64,000 nucleotides of DNA, from assembly GCF_000003815.2 (NCBI RefSeq), contig NC_049993.1:4845167-4909166 (forward strand), written 5' to 3'. Numbering within the stretch: the first letter of the stretch is position 1; each line of letters opens with the position of its first letter. The notes beneath the pieces are model-generated. The model was not told the DNA's origin, made no database searches, and saw nothing but the letters and a program-made list of their open reading frames with translations. This document shows positions 9,937 to 20,735 of this stretch, piece by piece. Origin of the DNA: Branchiostoma floridae. Taxonomy: Eukaryota; Chordata; Leptocardii; Amphioxiformes; Branchiostomatidae. Both the position numbers and the translations under genes were made by a program.

Positions 9937-12900
9937 TCACAGTTTGTCATTTAACTCCCTTCCCCCACCATTCTTTGAGATTATAATTCTCCTTTCATCT
10001 TGACACTTTGGTGTAAGGACTATCCTCCTGTGGGATCCTGGGGTACATTGTGTACTGACAACTGTATCCAACCTTCTTTCTGGTGATGTCACTTCCTCTT
10101 CCATCATTCCTTCTTGTGACATCACTTCCTGTTCAGGTGACCTCCTGATGACCCTTCTCTCTGATTGGCACACACGTGACTTGGAGAAGTCGTTGTCACC
10201 ATTTCTTTCTAGGAAGCTATCTGCATTAGGACCATCTTTGCTATTATCAGGCACATTTGTCGTGCTAACAGAATCTAACCCTGCAGAATCAGTCAGTGTT
10301 GGTGCTGTCTCACTGTGTATATTCACAGTGTGTTCTCCTGGTTCTGTTTTTTCTTCAGTCCTACGTAAACACGTCTCTTCTGTTCTGCCTGTACAGTCTG
10401 ATTCCTCTCCATGTCTCAGCTCACAATTCACATTGTCCTGACAGTCTGTACTCATGTTGGATTCTTGGCAGTGTTGCACATTCTGACTGTCCTGTGCCTT
10501 ATTATTGTCTCTAATGTCCTGCTCTATTACAACTGACACAGCCTGGTCTTGTCTCTCTTCAGTACCATCTAAACCATCACCTATCTCAGACACAGAAACA
10601 GTACTCAAACACTCCACATCACCAACACTGCTCTCCACGTCATCTGTTGAGGAAACATCATCAATTTTCTTTGCAGCACTTTTCTCTCTTTCCTTGGACT
10701 TTTTGTGCTTCTTGCTCTTCTTTTTATGCTTGTGTTTCCTTTTACTCTTGTGGTGGTGGTGCTTACTTGTTCTGGACTCTTTGGAAGACATCTTGCAGAA
10801 GGTGACCTCGACTTCTGAGTCATTGTCTTGTTTCCTGTGGCTGTGGCTGTCCCTGTGGTATTGATCATGTTTCTTCTTCCCCTCGTAGGTAACTTCCAGA
10901 CTAGAGCTGCGACTTCGGCGGCGCGTTCTATCCGGGTTCTTGAACGTGCCCGAGTACCTTGCTAGGGAACTCTGTTCCTCTCTAGAACGAGGAGACTGCT
11001 GATATGTTAGCTGATGTCTGTCCGATGACCCCGACCTGTGTGAACGACCTCTATACTCCCTCTCTCTTGAGACTGGTGACCTATCTTTTGACCTTGGCCT
11101 ATGAGACCTCTCTTTTGTCTTTGACCTGTTTGACTTGTCCTTTGATGTTGACCTCCATGACCTTTCCGTGGATCTTGACCTGTGTGACCTGCCTTGGTCC
11201 CTGCCTTCATGACCTCTGTTCTTTGACCTTGATGCAGCAGGCTGATGAGAGGAGTGAGAAGAGCCCCTTTGTTCTGAAGATGCTGTACCCTCTCTATGGC
11301 TTCCCCTGTAAGATTCACCAGGAGAACCCTCCAGGTGTCTTGTTTTCTGTTTCCTCTTCCCTCCTGGCTTGCTCAACAGCCGCTCCTTCTCCCGATTCCT
11401 CCACCAGCCTCTACTTGGAGACCTACTGCGGGACCGTCTACTTGACCTACTCCGTGACCTTTGACGTCTGTCTCTTGGCCTACTCCTTGACCTGACATGC
11501 CCTCTGCCTCTGGAATTAGACCGACTTCTTCTCCTTGTCCTACTTCTTGACCTGTTCCTCCTGGAAAAGTCCCTGTACCTCCCCTCCCTTGATCTACTTC
11601 TTGACCTTGACCTTCTGTTCCTTGACCTTGAGCGATACCTACGCCTGGGTGACTTTGGTTGTGCTGTGTTGTTCTTGTCTTGAGGAGCTTCGTCCTCCGA
11701 CCCTGAGGATAGACTGATGAACGCATCTGGTGTTCTCTCTGCCAGTGGTTTAACATAGCCAGTGAAGACAACAGAGTCCCCACTGGAGCTGTTGGCAGGG
11801 CTATGGTTAAGGTTGGGTTCAACCTTAATAGATATTAGCTCTGGTGCTTCTGTCTCAGCCTTAGCTGTCTTAGTAGGAGGCACAGTTGGCTCGAGGTCAG
11901 GGTTCATCCCTGAAGGCCCCGGAGTCTCATCGTCCCACCCAGACGTACTGGTCACCGAACTGCCGGGCTGGGTCCTCGGGGTGACCGAGGGGCTGTCCCA
12001 CGTGGAGTGCCTGGGTGCCCAGTTCAGGTAAGATGTTGGGATGTTACCAACACTGCTGACTGGAGGCACGTACGGTGTAGGGCCAACGTTGCGAAGTTCC
12101 GGGGGAGTCAAACGGTCAAAATTTGGTGTGTGGGGTGAGGATATGGGCGAAACGTCGCCAAAAATTGGAGACTCATAAATGACGTTTCTGTCAAAGGCAG
12201 CCATGTCAAAAGGGTACTTGGCAAAAGTCGTGAACTCGTGCAGGAAGTGGTCAGTTCTGTGGAGGAGGTATGGTTCTAGGGTGTGCTTGATGGTGGAGCT
12301 TCCCAAGTCAACCTGCAAGTTGGAAGGTAGACAAACATTAATGGAAGAAATGAGTGGAACTCTAAAGGAAAAAGCTTACGCACTTTATGTAAAACCACAG
12401 CATACTGTCAAACAGGTTATACAATTAAAATATCATCTGTATAATAACCGCTGGACTATTTGACCTTCAGAAACAACTTGTTAGATGAGCCCTTTGAATT
12501 ACACATATGATATAGCCACAATAGCAAATCATAAATACTGGTACAGACGTGCATTCTCCTACTAGTTTAAAGTAGCAATACACTCAGGAATTATATGGAC
12601 AGTTTAAAATAGAGAAGGAAATAAGAAAAATTTCCCTCTATATTCTACATGAATAATAATACTTTATTCAGAAAAGATGTGCTTTGCAGCCCCAAAACGG
12701 GCTGAATTATGCAACAAATTCACAGACTTCAAGTGTCCACTAACAACTGATTGATTCACAAAACTTTACGTATTATTGTCGAGAGTCTGCGAGACAGCAT
12801 AATTCATGTTACCATACACGTTTAAAAATTGAATACATTAAAAGAGATAGATCGGTATATACAATGTCATTGGAAAGTTCTGGTGTCCAATTGTCAAACA

Positions 12901-15900
12901 ATATTTACATGGCCTGGTTGTGGAGTTCTATGGCCTGATACAGAAACGACTTTTGCAATCTTTGAGTTCTGCATTTGGGCACAGTCACGTGGTTTTGGTT
13001 CCGTAGTGCTCGTCCAGTGTTCTGCAATCTGGTGCTAGGAACCATGGAGTGGAGCGGATGTTTGGCGTCCTGCATCTGACTGAAGAGAGTTTTCACGGCT
13101 GACTCTCGTCTCTCCTGAAGGCTCGGGAGAGGGGTTGTTGGAACACTGTTGTTGTTGATTATTTTTGCTGCCCTTCTCTGAACTGCTTCTAGTGTTTGTT
13201 TCTCTGCTAGGGTGCAACCAACATACACGACATTAGCATACTCTAAAACAGGTCTTATAAGGGTGGTGTAGACTGTCCTCCGGTGGCATCCCAACTCTTT
13301 TGAGCATGCGGAGAAAGTGGAGGCGTGTCGACCCTTTCTTTGCCATGTGAGTGATTTGACTGCCCCAGCCAAGGCTGCGGTGGAGTTTAAAACCAAGGTA
13401 AGTGGCACATTCGACAACCGGGACCTCCTTGCCTCCAAGGATGAGAGGAGGGGGAGCGGGAACATTTCTTGAAAAGCAAATTCGTAGCTCATAGGACTTA
13501 TCACCGTTCATTATCATATTGTTCTTGTCAGCCCAAGTGTCCAGATGAGTGGCTTCTTCTTGCATAGTTGTGTCACTTGTAGCAGCGTTGCAGGGAATGT
13601 TTCTAGACAGTCCGATGTCATCTGCGTAGCCGATGTTGTTTGTTGTTGCGTACACGGTTGTTCTTGATGACATGTAAACAAGGAAAAGATATGGTGATAG
13701 AACTCCCCCTTGCGGTACCCCGGATGACACGTCACGCCAACTACTGTGTCGATCATTGGCGACTACTCGTTGTTTTCTGCCTGTTAAGTAGCTGTGAATC
13801 CAGGCCAACATCTTTGGTGGAGTGCCTCGGACTGCCAGGAGTTGAAGAAGGATTCCGTGATCCACTCTGTCGAACGCTTTCGACATGTCTGCCAACAGCA
13901 CGCGAACCATGGATGTGTTACTGTTGTCCAGGTTTGACAGCCAGGTCTGATAGGCTTTGACGAGTGCGAGTGTTGTAGAACATTTGGGCATATAGGCATA
14001 TTGGTCCTTGATCCAGGGTTGCATAATGGGCAAGAACTTGTCCAGTACAAGTCGTTCGTGAACTTTCCCTAGTGAAGATATGAGAGAAATCGGTCTCCAA
14101 TCTTTCTTGCTGGTGGGGACAGCCGTTTTGGGGATAGGGCAGACATTTGCCATTTTCCAGCCAGACGGCATGATACCAGCGTTGTAGGAAAAGTTCATCA
14201 AGTGGCTGACGACAGGAGCTAAATCCTCGCAGTACAGACTCAGGACCCAGTTGGGGATGTTGTCCGGTCCGCACGCCTTTCCGTGTTGCAGGTGTTTCAG
14301 GTTGACTTTCACTTGGCCTATGCTGCATAGTTCGTCAGAGCCAGCGAGGAGAGGGAACAGAGTGTAGGTGCTGCTGTCCAACCAGGCCTCTGCAAAGTAG
14401 TCATTCAGTAAGTCCGCTACTTGGTTATCTGAGACATCAGTCCAGGTGGTTTTCCCTTTTGACCTTTGAGTACGTCCCAGCTGAGTATTCACAAAACGCC
14501 ACCAGTCTCTGGGGTGTGTCTTCTTTAACGTTGCTATGCACCTGTCATAGTGCTTTTTCTTCTGCGTTCGTATAAGACGTTGGATGTGATTTCGCAGCTT
14601 TTTCCACCTGTCATCAGTTTTTCCATACTTCTGAAACGCTGATTGTCTCTCTCTGACTGCTGCCTTGATTGTCTCAGTCATCCAGGGCTTGTCGACGTTG
14701 CGAATTCTGCTCGACCTGAGAGGTACACAAGTGTCCATCATAGTATGCACGATGTTGTTGAAAGTGGCAACTTTCTCATCCACCGTCTCTGCACTGTACA
14801 CTTCAGACCAGTCCGTGAGTGCCATGCACAAACCAAGAGCTTCTTTCCTGTCTTGAGTGATCAGGCGACGTTTCATCTTGGACGGCTGACCGCGAAGTTG
14901 ATCAGAAGACTTTGACTTCCAGATGACGCAGTTGCGGTCACTTGTACCCAGCGGAGCTGCGATGTCAGGCACGTGGTAGTGGGTGTGGACGTTTGTTAGG
15001 ATCAAGTCCAGCGTGGCGTCAGCACGTGTGGGCCCGGTCACAACCTGTCTCAGCTCCGGGTGGCTTGTTCTCAGAGGTTGGAGGGGTAGGTTGTTAAAGT
15101 CTCCGCATAGGATGAAACCAGCGTGGGGATGTTTCTTACGAAGCTCATGATTCTGAGTATCCTGACCAACCCTGTAAGCTATAAGTATAACCATGCAATA
15201 TGAAATGGCCTAGATTTTAATCCTAGCACTTGAGATGCTGCCACTGCTTTGTTACTCAGTTAGTCAGTACCCACCTGTTGGATGACTGTTACAATGAGCT
15301 GCAGTAGGAAGTCTACAATGTCTCTACTGGCCACCAACGCTTCCAGCTCTCGACTCAGCCAAGGTACAAGCCTGGGGGGAACAGAAACAACCTTCTCAAG
15401 TTATAGGTTTAGGGGGCAGGTGGAAACAATCCCTACCTCAGGACTCAAAATAACTTTTGAACTTTAAAAGCTCAAACCTTTCGTTCAGAAAATATGAAAA
15501 TATGACTTCCTCATTGACAAAACTCCTACTTTTTATCCCACAATTGTTCTGTTTTCTTTTTGTAATTTTTAAGGTGGTTTTTATTATGTTCTTCATGCAT
15601 GGTGCAATTTTTCTCTCGCTTCCTTCAAACAAATTCAAGCATTTCCAACAGGTCTTTTTCTGAATCCCATGATACCATTGTGTCCAAAGTACACCCATCT
15701 CTCACCTGTGTGTAACTGCTGGGTTACTCCTGTAGAACTCTGCTGAGATGTCCCTACCCCTGTCCTGTACTCACCTGTGTGTAACTGCTGGGTTACTCCT
15801 GTAGAACTCTGCTGAGATGTCCCTACCCCTGTCCTGTACTCACCTGTGTGTAACTGCTGGGTTACTCCTGTAGAACTCTGCTGTGATGTCCCTGGTCCTG

Positions 15901-18900
15901 TCCTGTACTCACCTGTGTGTAACTGCTGGGTTACCCCTGTCCTGTACTCACCTGTGTGTAACTGCTGGGTTACTCCTGTCCTGTACTCACCTGTGTGTAA
16001 CTGCTGGGTTACTCCTGTCCTGTACTCACCTGTGTGTAACTGCTGGGTTACTCCTGTCCTGTACTCACCTGTGTGTAACTGCTGGGTTACTCCTGTAGAA
16101 CTGTGCTGAGATGTCCCTACCCCTGTCCTGTACTCACCTGTGTGTAACTGCTGGGTTACTCCTGTAGAACTCTGCTGAGATGTCCCTACTCCTGTACTCA
16201 CCTGTGTGTAACTGCTGGGTTACTCCTGTAGAACTCTGCTGAGATGAGACCCCTGTCCTGTACTCACCTGTGTGTAACTGCTGGGTTACTCCTGTAGAAC
16301 TCTGCTGAGATGTCCCTACCCCTGTCCTGTACTCACCTGTGTGTAACTGCTGGGTTACTCCTGTAGAACTCTGCTGAGATGAGACCCCTGTCCTGTACTC
16401 ACCTGTGTGTAACTGCTGGGTTACTCCTGTAGAACTCTGCTGAGATGTCCCTACCCCTGTCCTGTACTCACCTGTGTGTAACTGCTGGGTTACTCCTGTA
16501 GAACTCTGCTGAGATGTCCCTACCCCTGTCCTGTACTCACCTGTGTGTAACTGCTGGGTAACTCCTGTAGAACTCTGCTGAGATGAGACCCCTGTCCTGT
16601 ACTCACCTGTGTGTAACTGCTGGGTTACTCCTGTCCTGTACTCACCTGTGTGTAACTGCTGGGTTACTCCTGTCCTGTACTCACCTGTGTGTAACTGCTG
16701 GGTTACTCCTGTCCTGTACTCACCTGTGTGTAACTGCTGGGTTACTCCTGTCCTGTACTCACCTGTGTGTAACTGCTGGGTTACTCCTGTAGAACTCTGC
16801 TGTGATGTCCCTGGTCCTACCCTCATCCCCCTGCACACCTCTTGCTCGTAGTCCCCGAGAGTACACCCGTTTGCGTATGGATATTGCAGACATTCTCCTC
16901 TCGGGACGATAGTGGCCGCGGTGGATCACCTCGTGGCGGGCGTAGCTGTGGAAGATGGCCATCTGCTCATCGATTCTCCTTCGTGATTCTGTGATCATCC
17001 GCCGCCCCAAGTTGAGCGTGGTTCTGTACCTGTTTGAAGAGTGACAGTCAGATGACTCAGAAAACATGCCACAATTCCACATACAAATTCTGTAGATGAT
17101 GTAACCACTGATACATTCCCAACGAAAATAATTTTCCTTGATTTCCCCATGGTACTAGAATGTAGCCTGGGAACATGCTTCTAATATTAAACTATAAAAC
17201 CCAAACACCGCTTATTCCGAACTTTGAGTAACCAATATACACATATCTAGCTAGTAGGTACTGCAAAACCCAATTTGCATTTAAAAAAAGGCACCACATT
17301 TTCTTGACAATAACATCTAAAATTTGTGTTCACCTCCTTTGCATATTAAAAGTTTCTCTTCAACAGTGTCACTGACGAAAGATAGTGGATGCTACCTGAG
17401 CCATCTGACCCTTTCAAAAATCATATCCAGTTGCTTGAATAACTTGTATGTGGCATATCTTGTTACCTGGATGTCTCTCTAAACTTTATCAACAACTTAC
17501 TTTAACATCACATTTTCTGTGCTTAGGTGAGCTTTTCACAATGCATTTGGAGGCTACAGCAAAAAAATAACAATACCCACCTGAACCTCTGACCATCTAT
17601 GGTACCAAAGGTTCCATTCCCCAGTGGCAGTAGGTAGTCCTGCTGGTAGTCATCTATGGACTTCACAGTGTGGATGATCGACTGGAAATCTGTCTTACAC
17701 AGGGGACATGTTGCCTTAACCTGTCAGGGGAAAATCAAAATGGTTCATTAGGATCATTTCAGTTTTGTACTTTTCTATCCACTTGCCTGGTTGGAGTCAT
17801 ACTTTTCAAATAAAAAATTGGGTTTATGAAGTACTAAAATGTTGACACAGATTAAGCTGAAAGGGGTTCATTCCCAAAGTACAGACTAACTACCTTTAGC
17901 CTATTAAATTGAGGCATGTGTCTGCAAGGACTTAATGTACACTAGAAATTGGGCCAAATAATCCTGAAGAAAAGACCATGATTTTGCCAAATTTGGGGTA
18001 AGTTCAAATTCTTTAATGTCTAAAGAAATTTGATCTCTGTAAGAGTTGGATATGACTGCTACTGTAACAGCCAAAGTATGTTGGAACATATACTATGATA
18101 TAGACATGCAAACTTTTACGATAAATGATTTTTCCAAATTATGGGGTAAACAAGTAAAGCCATGGTACCTTTGACCACTCCTTGATGCAGGCGTAACAGA
18201 AGGAGTGGAAACAGTTGTCTGTGAAAGCCTTATTCTGGAACTGTTGCAGACAGATGGAGCAGTTCCGGTCCGGGGACTGAGACACTGGTGCTGGTTTCTG
18301 TACTCTACTTGTACTGCTGTCCCCATCAGAACTGCAGGGATAAACAAGTCCATTAGCCCGATTGTCCCGGACAAGTAAAAGTGCTGTTCGGGCAAGCAGA
18401 AGTGCTTCCCCACTTGCCCGACGGGCAAGTAAGAATTTCCAGATGTGACCCGTTCAAATTACCACTGAGTGTGACAGCACATGGGGCTGGATGCCTGCCT
18501 ATATTGACCATGTCAGTTTTAAGCCAGTAGAGACATTGATTTTGTTGTTGTTGCTGTCTTCATTTAACGTCTATTATTTCGCTAGACGTGGTCTCTTAAC
18601 AAAAGTGAAAATTTATGAAAGTGAAAACACATAGAAAAATGTAATTTAAATTTCGGGCAAGTGAAAATTTGGTTCGGGCAAGTAAATTTTTAATGTACTT
18701 GCCCGATAGGACAAGTGAATTTTTGAAAACTTGTCAAACCCTGAACTGTAGACAACACATCAGGCACAGAGATTAAAACATTTATCTGTATCTAGATTCT
18801 TAAGTTTCCGTTACACAGCCGATGGAATTTATCTGCAACACTTAATACTCCTTTTGCTACCTTCACTCATCTTAACGCTGGAGTGAGTAGGTTTTAACTT

Positions 18901-19455
18901 AAGTACTAAGTAGTTAGAAATTTCATAATGGGTAAAATAATCATTTACAAATGAAGTAATTACACACTACAATGACTTAATCATTTCATTTTGTTTGTTT
19001 GTATTGTGTACCTGGTAAACCGCCTCATGGAGTAACATACCAGGTTTGTGGTGAACAGTACAAGCTGCATATCCAGACAGATTTAACTGACCCACTCACA
19101 CTGGGAGGGACCCCTAGTCTTTTCAATAAGTGTGGTAGGTTCTATAACATGCTCGAGGTGGGGCTCTCCTCAAACACAGGACCTGCCATTTAATTCCCTA
19201 TCCGAGGGGAAGTCCTGACAAAAGCTAGGTACTCATTTATACCTGATTGAAGTCGTGTAAAGTGCCTTTCCCAAGGACACAAGTTTGGTGGCATAATTAT
19301 TACCTTTCACTTGAACTTGAGAGTGCTCGGGTGAAGACTATTGGTGACCTCCGACCTGCCTTGCCGTGCTTCTTCACGCCTTTCCCGATCCCAGAATCCT
19401 CTGTTTCACTGTCACTACTGATGATGTAGGGGCTCTGGTTCTGAACTGTAGCCAT
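9937..19455 (-). CDS. TOPORS: TOPORS-like E3 ubiquitin/SUMO ligase
   Basis: Coding exons are 19304-19455, 18169-18331, 17581-17720, 16763-17029, 15275-15371 and 9937-12312. They join in frame to 1064 residues, close to human TOPORS (about 1045). Seen: a C3HC4 RING with Cys75, Cys78, Cys91, His93, Cys96, Cys99, Cys110 and Cys113; then RFRYRTTL, RRRVY-like RIRKRVYSRGLRA, AEFYRSNPAVTHR-LVPWL and LLHRTDHFLHEF, the conserved TOPORS block; then a long Arg-Ser-rich region from about residue 490; then a Lys/His-rich nuclear stretch near 790. LISIKVEP is a psi-K-x-E sumoylation consensus, and FISLSSGSEDE resembles a SUMO-interaction motif. Known: TOPORS is a nuclear E3 for ubiquitin and SUMO that binds topoisomerase I and p53. 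An upstream noncoding exon starts near 20480 and ends at 20432, and the coding first exon extends to 19496 as 5'UTR. It is divergent to SMIM27. One intron holds a retrotransposon and another a splice-donor minisatellite. Confidence 0.95.
12650..15200 (-). mobile_element. Broken non-LTR retrotransposon (CR1/Jockey-group-like) in a TOPORS intron
   Basis: Seen from 15194 downward: the end of an APE-type endonuclease domain (ILCGDFNNLP), then a reverse transcriptase with LLADMSKAFDRVDH (motif A), GVPQGGVLSPYLFL (motif B) and GYADDIGLS (motif C, YADD). The frame breaks near 13260-13280. A second frame continues with TLIRPVLEYANVVYVGC to a stop at 12905. The start of the endonuclease domain is absent, so the element is 5'-truncated as well as frameshifted, and inactive. 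Its 3' end probably lies near 12650, where the minus strand reads AATAAAG followed by ATT repeats. It sits in the same orientation as the host gene, between the LVPWL exon and the last exon. Exact clade is uncertain. Confidence 0.85.
15700..16835 (-). repeat. Minisatellite derived from a TOPORS exon end plus its splice donor
   Basis: About 20 tandem units of 39, 66 or 69 bp, nearly identical. Each unit carries, on the gene's strand, the coding end of the TOPORS exon (AGTAACCCAGCAGTTACACA) followed by CAG|GTGAGT, the authentic 5' splice site. The first unit in gene order (16763-16830) is the real exon end. The others lie in the intron behind it. Short units lack the middle segment. Unit lengths of 39, 66 and 69 are multiples of three, so a second frame stays open through most of the array. 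Confidence 0.92.
17355..17445 (+). repeat. Dispersed repeat with hammerhead-like core (degraded copy)
   Basis: Shares CACTGACGAA-GATAGTGGAT and the TCATATCCAGTTGCTT tail with the copy at 2504-2610, in the opposite orientation, but has lost the GAAACGTC core. Confidence 0.45.
18335..18743. mobile_element. hAT-like MITE abutting the TOPORS RING exon
   Basis: Ends read CAGGGATAAACAAG and CTTGTCAAACCCTG, and inner repeats are rich in GGGCAAGTAA. About 410 bp and non-coding. GAACTG occurs at both flanks, a possible remnant of the target duplication. The left end lies three bases outside the exon boundary at 18331, so the element supplies the pyrimidine tract of that 3' splice site. Confidence 0.6.
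19020..19320 (-). repeat. Fragment of the SINE family seen at 57304
   Basis: The minus strand shares the 'GTCCTTGGGAAAGGCACTTT', 'ATGAGTACCTAGCTT' and 'CCTCGGATAGGGA' blocks with the SINE at 57304-57822, in the same order. It is inverted relative to that copy and lacks the tRNA-like head. Confidence 0.55.
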
Positions 19456-19513
19456 ACTGAGTTGATCTTCACTTCATTCTCAATATACTGAAATCACTGA
19501 AAAATTATAATTA

Positions 19514-20045
19514 AGCCACAGCAAGTAAATTTTACAGATGACATCAGCGCGTGCATTAATTTTCGCCTAATTTCAGAAAAAAAACAATATTTTTTTTTCC
19601 TTCTACAGGGATGGTTAACATGAGGATAAAGTACCAAAATGAGCAAATATGTTGTATTGTAGCCTTTTAGAAGTACTTTTAGAAGTGACACTTGCGAGGT
19701 ACTTAGGACTGTAGTTGTAGAAATGAAACTTATTGGATAGTTGTAAAAGTGAGTCCAATATGGAAGCCATGAGTGTGGTTACCAACTTTGTTGGCGATGC
19801 CAGTCTACCACACTAGTGTCACTTTTACCACATCAGTACATACCTTGAACACGGGAATGAATGCCTTGTTGGCTCTGATACCATGTTTTGTCCCTTTAAT
19901 TCTTGTTACAACATTCATCACAACTTTATGGTGCCTATTTTTGAAAATGTAGTCATCTTGTTTTTTCTCACCCATCTTGTTTTTTTCGCCCTATCGCACT
20001 ATTTTTGCAGTCTGCAGAGGATGTCATCCATAAAATTTACTACTT
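19514..20045. mobile_element. Degraded DNA transposon remnant
   Basis: Imperfect terminal inverted repeats (AGTAAATTTTACAGATGACATC and GATGTCATCCATAAAATTTACT) share the GATGACATC core with the element at 23838-24297. It lies in the 5' intron of TOPORS. Confidence 0.45.
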
Positions 20046-20431
20046 AATACTTGCTACACATGCCTTATACAGGATTCAAGTTAGCTTTAATAACTGAATA
20101 ACTGAACATAAGTTAGACATGGTCTACGACACCATTATACTTTCTTCATATCGCGAAATAATGGTAAGACTTAAGAATCAACCCTGCTATCAACAATAAA
20201 AGAGAGACATAAAATTATTCTAACTCTAAGGTATTCGCTTACGCAACAGCCCCCCTCCCAACGTTTTCCTCGCGTTTGTTAGTAAATTCATCAGTCTTTT
20301 ACCGACTTTATGTTTCCAAAAGAGTCACTCTACTTCTTCTGTGATGTGTATAGTACCACGTCACGAGAATAAATGAACATCGGGACAGTTAGAGCAACGT
20401 AACAGTGGGAAAAACGACAGCGAACACTCAC

Positions 20432-20735
20432 CAAAACTTTCTCGTGTCGCCATTTTGTTCAAATCCGGGACAAAGGTCATGACCTTTGATTCGAGATGAA
20501 ACCAAATACAGTAGTTAATAATGCGTGTTTCTTCCGCTTTACATAAATCATATATTTCATTTTGGAGAAAAATTGACGAGCAAGATATTTTGTTTATCTA
20601 AATTTGTATTTTTTCTCAGTCAAAAAATATTAAGGTCATAGGTCAATTTACGATCAAAATGGCGGAAAAACGTAGCTGAGGAGTTTGAAACACAAACACT
20701 GCCAAACTGTGCTGTTTTTCTCACTACAGAAACAT
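20432..20735. promoter_or_regulatory. Divergent TOPORS/SMIM27 promoter region
   Basis: The TOPORS 5' exon (minus strand, donor after 20432) and the SMIM27 start (20734, plus) lie about 300 bp apart. Each side carries an AAAATGGCG motif reading outward: 20451-20457 on minus and 20657-20663 on plus. This matches the YY1-type AAnATGGCGGC element that often lies just downstream of bidirectional promoters. Each of these ATGs opens a short upstream ORF: 12 codons across the TOPORS splice junction, and MAEKRS (20659-20679) before SMIM27. No TATA box was noticed. Confidence 0.55.

Noticed and set aside
10148..12463. Several plus-strand open frames of 60-160 codons
   Set aside because: They lie antisense to the RS-rich last exon of TOPORS; Arg/Ser codon bias opens the other frames.
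13640..14915. Plus-strand open frames
   Set aside because: Antisense shadows of the retrotransposon reverse transcriptase.
15846..16851. Repetitive open frames on both strands (CNCWVTPV and TGVTQQLHTGEYR)
   Set aside because: They arise from tandem units whose length is a multiple of three. The strand and frame of the real gene are fixed by the flanking exon. They could still be translated by chance.
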